Below, one piece after another: positions 17,695-26,101 of a stretch of 64,000 nt of DNA; position 1 is the stretch's first letter; every line of letters begins with the position of its first letter. A program made the position numbers and the translations under genes. Where the stretch lies: the NCBI RefSeq assembly GCF_001401755.1, contig NZ_KQ474106.1:155988-219987 (forward strand). Reading direction: 5' to 3'. Under the pieces are notes generated by a model. That model saw only the letters and a list, made by a program, of their open reading frames with translations. It was not told the origin of the DNA and searched no databases. Origin of the DNA: Aquimarina longa SW024 (lineage in GTDB: Bacteria > Bacteroidota > Bacteroidia > Flavobacteriales > Flavobacteriaceae).

Positions 17695-18225
17695 ATGTAC
17701 GAAGGAAGTTTTCCTCATAAACGATATCAAAAAACTTTAGAATTCCTCAGAAAAAACTCCCCTGCTCCTAGCACTATTCTAGATCTGGGTGTAAGAAATC
17801 CTTTTGTAGAGTTTATGGAAAAAGAAGGATATAACGTATCCAACACCTCTGGCGAAGATTTAGACATAGACACACAAGCCGTACAAACCGATAAATTTGA
17901 AATCGTTACTGCTTTTGAAATTTTCGAACACCTCATCGCTCCTTTTAATGTACTACGAGACATTAAAGCCGATAAGCTAGTCACTTCTATTCCATTAAAA
18001 CTATGGTTTTCGCCTGCTTATCGTAGCAAAACAGATCCTTGGGATAGACACTATCACGAGTTTGAAGATTGGCAATTCGACTGGCTTCTAGAAAAAGCAG
18101 GTTGGGAAATTAAAGCCAGAGATAAATGGACACACCCTATTAAAAAAATAGGTCTTAGACCTTTACTACGGTTTTTTATCCCCAGATACTATATTATATA
18201 TGCCGAAAGAGTTAAAAATCAATGA
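17695..18225 (+). CDS. Class I SAM-dependent methyltransferase-like protein
   Basis: 176 residues. Motif I is shortened (ILDLGVRNPFVEFME), followed by a typical acidic strand end (GEDLDID) and a motif IV-like stretch (FEIVTAFEIFEHL). The C-terminal half is specific (DPWDRHYHEFEDWQFDWLL). It lies 42 nt before a glycosyltransferase gene, so a role in sugar or surface polymer modification is plausible. The substrate is unknown. Confidence 0.75.
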   Translation: MYEGSFPHKRYQKTLEFLRKNSPAPSTILDLGVRNPFVEFMEKEGYNVSNTSGEDLDIDTQAVQTDKFEIVTAFEIFEHLIAPFNVLRDIKADKLVTSIPLKLWFSPAYRSKTDPWDRHYHEFEDWQFDWLLEKAGWEIKARDKWTHPIKKIGLRPLLRFFIPRYYIIYAERVKNQ

Positions 18226-18267
18226 CATGTCGGCTTAGTCATTATCTTTAAACAAAAAAACACTTCT

Positions 18268-19116
18268 TTGAAAACATATATTGTTATACCAGCTCATAAT
18301 GAAGAACGTTTTATTGCCAAAACACTTGATTCTCTGGTTACACAGACAGTACTACCAACCAAAATAGTAGTCGTAAATGATAATTCTACTGATCATACAA
18401 AAGATATTGTTAATCAGTTTGTAATAAAATATGATTATATAACATTAATTGACACCAATTCTTCCAAAGATCACATGCCTGGAAGTAAAGTAATCAATGC
18501 TTTTTACCAAGGTTACAAAACCTTAGACACGGATTATGATATTATATGTAAGTTTGATGCAGATCTAATCTTTCCTTCTAATTATTTAGAAGAAATCGCA
18601 AATCATTTTAACACCCATAATCATATCGGAATGGTAGGTGGATTCTGCTATGTTGAAAAAAATCAAGAATGGATATTAGAAAATTTAACTAATAAAGATC
18701 ATATTAGAGGAGCCTTAAAAACATATCGAAAAAAATGTTTTGAAGATATTAATGGACTCAAACCCGCAATGGGTTGGGACACTATAGACGAACTACTTGC
18801 ACAGTATCATAACTGGACAATCAAGACAGACACAACATTACATGTAAAACACCTAAAACCTACCGGAAACACTTATAACCCAAAAGCTAAGTATAAACAA
18901 GGAGAAGCTTTTTATCGTATGCGATATGGATTCTGGATTACTTTAATTGCTTCCATTAAACTAGCTTTATTAAAAAAGCAACCTAAACTTATATTCGATT
19001 ACTTAGCTGGGTACTTTATCGCAAAGAGAAAAAAACAATCCTTTCTTGTTTCTAAAATCGAAGGAGAATTTATTCGTAAACTTCGATGGAAAAAAATAAA
19101 AAAGAAATTACTATAA
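18268..19116 (+). CDS. Family 2 glycosyltransferase, TTG start
   Basis: 282 residues of the GT-A fold: the nucleotide-sugar strand YIVIPAHNEERFIAKTLDSL (4-23), VVNDNSTDHTKDI, and a DxD-type metal site (CKFDADLIFP, about 91-100). The start is a TTG at 18268; no ATG fits the conserved N-terminus. The protein ends in a basic, membrane-proximal region (KRKKQSFLVSKIEGEF). It probably forms an operon with the methyltransferase before it. Acceptor and sugar are not evident. Confidence 0.85.
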   Translation: MKTYIVIPAHNEERFIAKTLDSLVTQTVLPTKIVVVNDNSTDHTKDIVNQFVIKYDYITLIDTNSSKDHMPGSKVINAFYQGYKTLDTDYDIICKFDADLIFPSNYLEEIANHFNTHNHIGMVGGFCYVEKNQEWILENLTNKDHIRGALKTYRKKCFEDINGLKPAMGWDTIDELLAQYHNWTIKTDTTLHVKHLKPTGNTYNPKAKYKQGEAFYRMRYGFWITLIASIKLALLKKQPKLIFDYLAGYFIAKRKKQSFLVSKIEGEFIRKLRWKKIKKKLL

Positions 19117-19218
19117 GTATTATTTAAATTATCAATTTAATATCATTTTTTTATTTAAAAAATAATTATAAAATTAATGCTATATTCATACTATCAATTT
19201 ATTCCAAAATACAAGCTC

Positions 19219-20625
19219 ATGAGAATCACACAATTTTTTCTAGTATGTAGTTACATCTTATTATTAAACTCTTGCAACAAACAAAACAAAACAGGAAAAG
19301 TAGATTATGTTTTGTTTTCAGGAAAAATCAGTAACACTACAGAGCATGAACTTAGTGTAGTGGACAGTAACAATGATTTTAATGTCCTAATCCCTATTAA
19401 CGAGGATGGTACATTTTCTGATACTTTAAAAATAGAGTCCAAAGGCTCTTATAGTTTTATAATTGGTAATGAACATTCTTATATGTTTTTAGACCAAGGA
19501 GATCAATTAGAGTTATCAATTGACACTAATAAGTTTGATGAGAGTATAACATATACAGGTACAGCCGCAGATGTAAACAACTATCTTGCTAAAAAAGTTT
19601 TATTGCAAGAGAGTTTTTTATCTAATGGACCAAAAAGTTATGAAACCTTATTTAGTAAAGAAGCAACAGAATTCAAAAATGAAGTATCAAAGCAGAAATA
19701 TGCTAAAAATGAACTTTTAAAAAAGTACCCAAATTTAGATCCCCAATTTGTGACTGATCAGACCAAAGAAAATCATTATGAATACCTATCGATGCTTAAT
19801 GATTTTAAAGAGACACATACATATTATACCAAAAAATCAGCATACGACACTCCTAAAGGTTTTCTAGACGAGTTAAAGGATTTTGATATTGATAACGCTA
19901 ATGATTTCAAAACCTCTCAAGCCTACCAAGAACTGATTATCAGCATTTTTAATAAATTATCTAGTGAAAAAGCCTCTAAAGACAGTATCCCATTAAGTAA
20001 AGTCCTAAAAGAAAGCTTATCTAATATTAAAAGTAAAAACATCAAAGACGCTTTAATAAAAGAACTCACAACTCAGATATCTCCTAGAAATGAAAATGTA
20101 GCTGAATTATACAGCATGATTATAGAAGTCTCTGATGACAACGAAATGAAAGATGAACTTACTCAAAAATTCGAAAAAATAAAACGATTATTTAAAGGTA
20201 ATAAATCACCATTGTTTAGTAATTACAAAAACTACAGTGGAGGTACAACTTCTCTTAATGAGCTTCTAGGAAAGTATGTCTATATCGATGTTTGGGCAAC
20301 ATGGTGTGCTCCCTGTAAAGCTGAAATCCCATATCTTAAAAAAATTGAAGAAGAGTTTCGTCATAAAAACATAGAATTTGTAAGTATATCAATAGATGAG
20401 CAAGCAAAATACGATACTTGGAAAAACATGGTATCAGAAAAAGAACTAAAGGGAGTTCAACTATTTGCAGATGATAACTGGTCTTCAAAATTTGTAACCG
20501 ATTATATAATCCAAGGAATACCACGATTTATTTTAATAGACCCTGATGGTAATATTGTAACCGCTAGTGCTCCAAGACCTTCTGACTCTAAGCTCTTAGA
20601 TCTTTTTAAAGAATTACACATCTAA
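19219..20625 (+). CDS. TlpA-family thiol-disulfide oxidoreductase lipoprotein
   Basis: The start at 19219 gives a lipoprotein signal (MRITQFFLVCSYILLLNSC) with the lipid-modified cysteine at residue 19; 14 further codons upstream would spoil it. A DUF4369-like beta region (about 35-130) and a helical linker (about 130-335) precede a thioredoxin fold. The redox motif is WCAPC in VWATWCAPCKAE (about 357-368). Family members reduce or exchange disulfides in the periplasm, anchored to a membrane. It stands alone. Confidence 0.88.
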   Translation: MRITQFFLVCSYILLLNSCNKQNKTGKVDYVLFSGKISNTTEHELSVVDSNNDFNVLIPINEDGTFSDTLKIESKGSYSFIIGNEHSYMFLDQGDQLELSIDTNKFDESITYTGTAADVNNYLAKKVLLQESFLSNGPKSYETLFSKEATEFKNEVSKQKYAKNELLKKYPNLDPQFVTDQTKENHYEYLSMLNDFKETHTYYTKKSAYDTPKGFLDELKDFDIDNANDFKTSQAYQELIISIFNKLSSEKASKDSIPLSKVLKESLSNIKSKNIKDALIKELTTQISPRNENVAELYSMIIEVSDDNEMKDELTQKFEKIKRLFKGNKSPLFSNYKNYSGGTTSLNELLGKYVYIDVWATWCAPCKAEIPYLKKIEEEFRHKNIEFVSISIDEQAKYDTWKNMVSEKELKGVQLFADDNWSSKFVTDYIIQGIPRFILIDPDGNIVTASAPRPSDSKLLDLFKELHI

Positions 20626-20711
20626 TTTGTTTTGTATATATAACTGCTTCTTTTTAATCCATAATTCATATATCATAAAAAAATGCTCTCTTTGCTTTAA
20701 AAATAGTCCAA

Positions 20712-21119
20712 GTAAAAACATTTAAAAACAAAACAACTTTAATTGCTGGAGAAACTAGCGGAATTGGTAAACCAACAGATAATACCTTAATTAAAGAAGG
20801 TGCTATAACATGTAGTTGGTAGAAACATTTCTAAAATACTCTCTTACGCAACATCTGGAAATGGAACTTGCTGATTACAGAATTAGAGTAAATGCAGTAT
20901 CACACGTAGTAGTACCCCCCTATGTATGATAGTGTTTTTGGTCGTGCCGATGAGGCAAAAAAAGCTTTAGTTGGATTTAATAATTCCTACCCTATAGGAA
21001 AAAATAGAACATCACAAGATATCGCTAACAGTATTACCTTTCTACTATCAGATCAAACATCTTGGGTAACAGGAGCTATATGGGATACTGATGGAGGAGT
21101 CATTGCTAGACAAAATTAA
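20712..21119 (+). pseudogene. Decayed short-chain dehydrogenase/reductase gene
   Basis: The beginning reads KTFKNKTTLIAGETSGIGK, an SDR Rossmann motif. It then needs a frameshift near 20810 to continue as VVGRNISK. About half of the protein, including the catalytic Tyr-x3-Lys, is deleted. The text resumes as MELADYRIRVNAVS near 20860 and needs another frameshift near 20920 before the C-terminal part (PMYDSVFGRADEAKK, then SWVTGAIWDTDGG). The last 65 codons (20922-21119) are an open frame but only the tail of the enzyme. Clearly non-functional. Confidence 0.85.
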
Positions 21120-21137
21120 GTATTCAATAAAAAATTA

Positions 21138-21198
21138 AACTAAGCTAGCTTGTCTAGAACAAATTATCATTACATCTAAACACAAGCTTAGCTTAGTT
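21138..21198. terminator. Hairpin between the SDR remnant and pafA
   Basis: Arms 21138-21153 and 21182-21198 pair over about 16 bp with a single bulge (AACTAAGCTA / TAGCTTAGTT core), loop 28 nt. It lies just after the end of pafA on the minus strand. Confidence 0.6.
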
Positions 21199-21207
21199 AT
21201 ACACTTA

Positions 21208-22851
21208 TTATTCTTCTAACACAAAAGAAAGAACATCTCCTGTCGCTCCATTAGGAAAAGTAATCCCTAATAAAGCAGAAATTGTAGGAGCTATATCCGG
21301 AATAGATGTTTTTTGAGTAGTACTCCCTTTTTGTATTCCTTTTCCAAAAAATAACAACGGAGCATGAGTATCATACATCAAACCACTACCATGAGTTGAT
21401 CCTGTTTTAGAATACGATATCGTAGCTGGATCCATTACAACAACAACATCTCCACTCCTCTTTTGATTATACCCTTTTTGAATTAATGCTGCAATACCTA
21501 TAGAATACTCCGTATTCTGTAATTGACTCCTAGTAAACACTTTATCAACTTGATCTTCTTGTAATATAAAGTGAGCTATAGATTGCTCTAATTTTTGAGG
21601 AATGATTCCACTTTTTTTCAAATTCTCATAATTAAAGAATATTTGATGATTCGATATATTTTCGATTAAATCATCTACCTTAAACTTGTCTTTTACAAAA
21701 GTTTTAATTTTAGCTTCAAAAGCATCTCTATCAAAATATCCTGCAGGAATCTTAACCGATTTCAAATAAGATGGTACATGAACTGCTCCATGATCTGCAG
21801 TAAGAAAAACAGTATATTCTCCCTTACCCACTTTAGCATCTAGAGCTGTAAAAAAACGTTCTAGGTCTTTATCTAATCGTATATACGTGTCTTCAATTTC
21901 TTTAGAATTCACACCAAATTTATGTCCTACATAATCTGTACTAGAAAAACTGACCGTAAGAAAATCAGTAATCTTATCACTCCCTAACTGTTCTCCATCA
22001 ATAGCTGCAATAGCAAAATCAGCAGTCAAACTATTTCCAAAAGCGGATGCTTTAATAATATCAAAACCATAATTCTGATCCTTTAACTTTGCTAAATCAT
22101 AAGGAAATGTAGCCGTTTCTTTCCCCATATACTTACCTTCAAACTGATTTTGATCAGAACCACTCTCTACATAAGTATCGATATCACGTAGTGTATTCCA
22201 TACTTTTAGATACGATTCTGCCTGATCAGAATCATTAAACTTCTTAACCCAGTCTGGTAGCTCGTTACGATAATAGGTACTAGTAATCCATTTTCCTTCA
22301 TCCTTACCTCTAAACCAATATGCTCCATTAGCAGAATGCCCAGCTGGTAAAATTGCTCCTCTATCTTTTATGGCAATACCTATTGTTTTTCCTTTTAACT
22401 GAGTGTGTAGCCTATTTTGATCTGCTACCGTAGTAGTTTTCATTCTACGAGGAGACATTCGTTCTTTTTCGCTATCAGATCCTACAGCTTTAACCAAAGA
22501 GTCACTAGCACAGTATACCATTGCTTTACCAAACTTATCATACCAGTTATTAGAAATCACCCCATGATTTTGTGGTGTCGTTCCTGTAAAAACAGAGGCA
22601 TGCCCTGGTCCTGTATACGTTGGGACATAATTGAAGTGATTATTCTTACAATTAAAACCTTCATTAATCATACGCTTAAAACCTCCATTACCAAACTGAG
22701 TATAAAAACGAGTTAAATAATCATATCTCATTTGGTCCACAACAATACCAACCACTAATTTTGGTGAACTATTAATAGTAACTTCTTCTTGTGAGTTACA
22801 AGGTATATAGCACATTGCAAGCAATGTGATTAGGAATATTTTTTTAATCAT
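21208..22851 (-). CDS. pafA: PafA-type alkaline phosphatase
   Basis: Periplasmic phosphate monoesterase of the alkaline phosphatase superfamily, 547 residues with a signal peptide (about 1-20). Metal and nucleophile residues are visible: Asp39 (VVDQM), the Thr nucleophile near residue 80 (PTYTGPGHAS) and Asn101. Later come DYVGH (D-x3-H), TADHG (Asp-His) and STHGSG. Lys162 and Arg164 (AIKDRG) are the pair that marks PafA-type monoesterases. In Flavobacteriia PafA is described as phosphate-insensitive. The gene converges on the SDR remnant and diverges from the Mla-type genes. Confidence 0.88.
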   Translation of the reverse strand: MIKKIFLITLLAMCYIPCNSQEEVTINSSPKLVVGIVVDQMRYDYLTRFYTQFGNGGFKRMINEGFNCKNNHFNYVPTYTGPGHASVFTGTTPQNHGVISNNWYDKFGKAMVYCASDSLVKAVGSDSEKERMSPRRMKTTTVADQNRLHTQLKGKTIGIAIKDRGAILPAGHSANGAYWFRGKDEGKWITSTYYRNELPDWVKKFNDSDQAESYLKVWNTLRDIDTYVESGSDQNQFEGKYMGKETATFPYDLAKLKDQNYGFDIIKASAFGNSLTADFAIAAIDGEQLGSDKITDFLTVSFSSTDYVGHKFGVNSKEIEDTYIRLDKDLERFFTALDAKVGKGEYTVFLTADHGAVHVPSYLKSVKIPAGYFDRDAFEAKIKTFVKDKFKVDDLIENISNHQIFFNYENLKKSGIIPQKLEQSIAHFILQEDQVDKVFTRSQLQNTEYSIGIAALIQKGYNQKRSGDVVVVMDPATISYSKTGSTHGSGLMYDTHAPLLFFGKGIQKGSTTQKTSIPDIAPTISALLGITFPNGATGDVLSFVLEE

Positions 22852-22966
22852 TATTTTTTTTAAATTTAGATTGCTAAAATACTATTTGTATAAATGTGAA
22901 ACTTTAATAGAAGGTTAAATGCTATGGATTTTTTTTTTTCTATTTTAGCCTTTCTAATTATAATGA

Positions 22967-23704
22967 ATGTTTTATTTAGACGATATTGGACGTTATTTTT
23001 TGATGCTTAAAGGAGTTTTTAGTCGAATGACTAAACGTTCTGTCATCCGAAATCTAATTTTTAAAGAGATCGACGATCTAATTATAGGATCCTTGGGGAT
23101 AACAGTATTCTTAGCTTTTTTCATTGGTGCTGTTGTAGCTATTCAGACTGCCCTTAACCTTACTAACCCTCTTATTCCTAAAAAACTTATTGCCTTTGCA
23201 TCTAGGCAGTCTGTAATATTAGAATTTGCTCCTACTTTTATTTCTGTTATTATGGCTGGTAAAGTAGGATCTTTTATTACTTCTAGTATCGGAACAATGA
23301 GAGTTACTGAGCAGATCGATGCTCTAGAGGTGATGGGTATTAATTCTCTTAATTATTTAATTTTCCCAAAGATTATAGCAATGCTCACCTACCCCTTTGT
23401 GATTGCAATCGCAATGTTTACAGGAGTATTTGGAGCGTATATTGCTGGGGTATATGGAGGTTTTATCTCTAGTTCGGAGTTCTTAACCGGATTACGAGAA
23501 GAGTTTATCCCTTACCACCTTGTATATGCTTTTATGAAAACTTTTTTATATTCTTTTCTACTAGCAACCATACCTTCTTTTCATGGATACTATATGAAAG
23601 GTGGTGCATTAGAAGTTGGTAAAGCAAGTACTTCTGCTTTTGTATGGACTACAGTTGCTATTGTCATATCTAATTATATTCTGACTCAATTATTACTAAG
23701 CTAA
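22967..23704 (+). CDS. mlaE: MlaE-family ABC transporter permease
   Basis: 245-residue inner-membrane permease of the MlaE family, which works with MlaF and an MCE protein in phospholipid or lipid trafficking to the outer membrane. The family core LAFFIGAVVAIQTALNL and the GKVGSFITSSIGTMRVTEQIDALEVMG loop shape are present, with five to six hydrophobic segments. The ATPase gene starts 2 nt after its stop. No MCE-domain protein is in the window. Confidence 0.9.
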   Translation: MFYLDDIGRYFLMLKGVFSRMTKRSVIRNLIFKEIDDLIIGSLGITVFLAFFIGAVVAIQTALNLTNPLIPKKLIAFASRQSVILEFAPTFISVIMAGKVGSFITSSIGTMRVTEQIDALEVMGINSLNYLIFPKIIAMLTYPFVIAIAMFTGVFGAYIAGVYGGFISSSEFLTGLREEFIPYHLVYAFMKTFLYSFLLATIPSFHGYYMKGGALEVGKASTSAFVWTTVAIVISNYILTQLLLS

Positions 23705-23706
23705 AT

Positions 23707-24471
23707 ATGATAGAAGTTACTAACTTACACAAAGGATTTAATGGTGAAAAGATCTTAAAAGGAATCACAACCTCTTTTGATCGGGGTAAAACCAATCTCA
23801 TTATTGGTACTAGTGGAAGTGGTAAAACTGTTTTTCTAAAATGTCTTTTAGGGCTTTTTACTCCAGAGCAAGGTTCTATATGCTATGATGGTAGTACATA
23901 TTCAGATCTCGATGAAGAGCAGCAAAGAGATTTAAGAGAACAGATGGGTATGGTTTTTCAAGGAAGCGCACTTTTTGATTCTATGACTGTAGAAGAAAAT
24001 GTAATGTTTCCTTTGATGATGTTTACTAAGCAAAAAAAAGAAGAAATGCTAGAGAGGGTTCACCAAGTATTAGAGCGTGTGAATCTTGAAAATGCTGATA
24101 AAAAACTACCCTCAGAGATTAGTGGTGGAATGCAAAAACGTGTTGCCATTGCACGTGCTATTGTAACTCGCCCAAAATATTTATTCTGTGATGAGCCAAA
24201 CTCTGGTCTCGATCCCAGAACAGCTATTGTAATTGATAATCTTATCAAAGAAATAACCGAAGAATATGATATCACTACAGTGATTAACACTCATGATATG
24301 AACTCAGTGATGGAAATTGGAGAAAAAATCGTTTTTCTAAAAAATGGCTACCTAGAATGGGAAGGTGACAAAAATCAAATCTTTAAAACCGATAATGAAG
24401 CGGTAACAGAATTTGTATACTCTTCTAATCTGTTTAAAAAAGTTAGAGATGCACAACTAAAAGGATTATAA
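23707..24471 (+). CDS. mlaF: MlaF-type ABC transporter ATP-binding protein
   Basis: 254-residue ATPase partner of the MlaE permease just upstream. Walker A GTSGSGKT (about 35-42), Q-loop GMVFQGSALF, signature SGGMQKR (about 139-145), Walker B YLFCDEPNSGLD and the H-loop histidine (NTHDMNS) are all intact. It is separated from mlaE by 2 nt. The pair drives lipid movement across the envelope; direction and substrate are not evident from sequence. Confidence 0.92.
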   Translation: MIEVTNLHKGFNGEKILKGITTSFDRGKTNLIIGTSGSGKTVFLKCLLGLFTPEQGSICYDGSTYSDLDEEQQRDLREQMGMVFQGSALFDSMTVEENVMFPLMMFTKQKKEEMLERVHQVLERVNLENADKKLPSEISGGMQKRVAIARAIVTRPKYLFCDEPNSGLDPRTAIVIDNLIKEITEEYDITTVINTHDMNSVMEIGEKIVFLKNGYLEWEGDKNQIFKTDNEAVTEFVYSSNLFKKVRDAQLKGL

Positions 24472-24560
24472 TGGTTATTTTACAAGTCTCCTTGCTAAAT
24501 ATCTAAAAAATCATTAGTAAACTCATCGTATATTCTATTTTTTGATGTTATCAAAACCAA

Positions 24561-24950
24561 TTATCTATGTGCTTTTCCTGATTTTTTTAGCAATCCTAAG
24601 ATTAATGCAATAGAATATATCCAGATGACATATGAAATAAAAGAACCTGCATCAAAAATAGTAAGAGCTGGAAATACTACTTGATAATTCATAAAAACTA
24701 AAACATCTAATACCAATCCTGGTAAAACCATTAACATCGTAGCCTCTAAAATCTCTGGTTTAGTCAATTGAAATTTAGTGTACACTATAGAAGTTAAAAA
24801 GTATAATATTGGGATAATTCCAAAATAAAGCAATAACATTACTAATAAGTTATTAGTAAGAAAAAAAGAATCTCCCCAAAGACTAAAAGGTATTGTTCCG
24901 AATAACCAAACTAAAAAACCTAATACCAAACTAAATTTTTTGTAACTCAT
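24561..24950 (-). CDS. Small four-helix membrane protein, DUF5367-like
   Basis: 129 residues with four hydrophobic segments (about 5-25, 32-57, 70-90 and 98-120). The motif PGLVLDVLVF in the third segment recalls DUF5367 proteins, whose function is unknown. It is a single gene with its own -7 element and converges on mlaF. Confidence 0.65.
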   Translation of the reverse strand: MSYKKFSLVLGFLVWLFGTIPFSLWGDSFFLTNNLLVMLLLYFGIIPILYFLTSIVYTKFQLTKPEILEATMLMVLPGLVLDVLVFMNYQVVFPALTIFDAGSFISYVIWIYSIALILGLLKKSGKAHR

Positions 24951-24980
24951 AATTTTACTGTGATTTAATAATTTATATCA

Positions 24981-24988
24981 CAAAATTA
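24981..24988 (-). promoter_or_regulatory. Putative -7 element of the DUF5367-like gene
   Basis: TAATTTTG on the minus strand, 30 nt before the start codon at 24950. Confidence 0.45.
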
Positions 24989-25082
24989 TAGTTAGTAAGA
25001 TTATTCTTCATTGACTATAGTTAAGAAATGAGTTATATCAAAAAGTTTAGATTTACAACAAGAAATAAGTCGTTATAATAAT

Positions 25083-25514
25083 CTATTCTGAATTACTATT
25101 TTTTGGTTCAGGGAATAAGTTTTTTAAAACTATTAGATAAAAAACCAAAATAGATGTCGTTAGGGTACCACAAACAAAAATAAATTCTGTTTCAGATACT
25201 TTAAAAAAATTTATTTGTTCAAAACCATGTAGTATTATAAAAACTCCAACAAAAATTGCCCAGACGGATGAAAACCAAAAAGCTTTTCTTGCATTATTTT
25301 CACGTAAAGTTCTTTCTGAATCTTCTTTTTTCTTTCGTAGTCTAAACTCTTCATGTCTTATCCATTCATCAATATTAGATAAATCCCCATCAAATAATTT
25401 ATTCTGTTCTAAATTAGATGTAGCAGTAGTTGTAGTAGCAGAAGAGTCTGCCCAATTCGATTGGTTAAAAAAATCTTCGATAGATTTTTGATCAGACACG
25501 GCTTTTTTCTTCAA
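25083..25514 (-). CDS. Two-helix membrane protein paired with a Panacea antitoxin (candidate toxin)
   Basis: 143 residues. The N-terminal half is soluble and Ser/Thr-rich (ADSSATTTTATSNLEQ), followed by a charged coiled-coil-like stretch (HEEFRLRKKKEDSERTLREN, about 55-74). Two membrane segments follow (about 80-98 and 107-128). Its start lies 23 nt inside the Panacea-domain gene, so the two are translationally coupled. Panacea antitoxins neutralise many unrelated toxins, including small membrane-acting ones, which makes this the likely toxin. No toxin family is recognised. Confidence 0.6.
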   Translation of the reverse strand: MKKKAVSDQKSIEDFFNQSNWADSSATTTTATSNLEQNKLFDGDLSNIDEWIRHEEFRLRKKKEDSERTLRENNARKAFWFSSVWAIFVGVFIILHGFEQINFFKVSETEFIFVCGTLTTSILVFYLIVLKNLFPEPKNSNSE

Positions 25515-25953
25515 TTAAATCTTTATAATACTTTTTTATTTTAGACATGGAGATAGGCACGTTTCTACCTCCATTATAAGAAGTTTCCCAAGGAGTACCT
25601 TTTTCATGGGTTTTATCAGAAAGCTGACTTCCCGAATAGTCTTTATAGTGTTTCCAGATGGTATTTAAAAAGTCTTTATCATCTTCTTTAATAACATTTT
25701 CTGAATATAAATCTAGAGTTTCTTGATCAACATAGCCACTCCCAAATCTCTTTATAACATGATATAACTCAGGAATAACTGTTCCATATTTCCAAGCTTG
25801 TATTTGGTTATTAAAAAGAGGTTTTTCTTTAAAGCCTAAATACCACCCATGTGCAATATAAGTAAGCTTTAGTAATTTCATAGGATCAATTCCTTCTCCT
25901 TCCTTTTTTGCTAATTTCACAAAGTATTCTGCTATATCAAAACAGTTATACAT
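25492..25953 (-). CDS. Panacea-domain (DUF4065, SocA-like) antitoxin-type protein
   Basis: 153 residues that begin directly with the Panacea fold: DIAEYFVKLAKKEGEGIDPM, then LLKLTYIAHGWYLGF and the IQAWKYGTVIPELYHVIKRFG pattern (about 47-67), all typical of DUF4065. Proteins of this family act as antitoxins or as protease adaptors. It is first in a two-gene operon and overlaps the membrane-protein gene by 23 nt, the order seen in Panacea toxin-antitoxin pairs. A -7 element sits 17 nt upstream. Confidence 0.85.
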   Translation of the reverse strand: MYNCFDIAEYFVKLAKKEGEGIDPMKLLKLTYIAHGWYLGFKEKPLFNNQIQAWKYGTVIPELYHVIKRFGSGYVDQETLDLYSENVIKEDDKDFLNTIWKHYKDYSGSQLSDKTHEKGTPWETSYNGGRNVPISMSKIKKYYKDLIEEKSRV

Positions 25954-25970
25954 ATTATTTAATCTTTTTA

Positions 25971-25978
25971 CAAAGTTA
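25971..25978 (-). promoter_or_regulatory. Putative -7 element of the Panacea operon
   Basis: TAACTTTG on the minus strand, 17 nt before the start at 25953. Confidence 0.45.
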
Positions 25979-26101
25979 TTAAAATAAAATAATTATATAC
26001 ACTAATCTACTTACAACTTGTTTTTTAATGGTCTCAAAAACAGTTATTTCATAAAATTACTTCTTTATTTTCTATATTTTTGAATATTTTATAAAATATA
26101 A

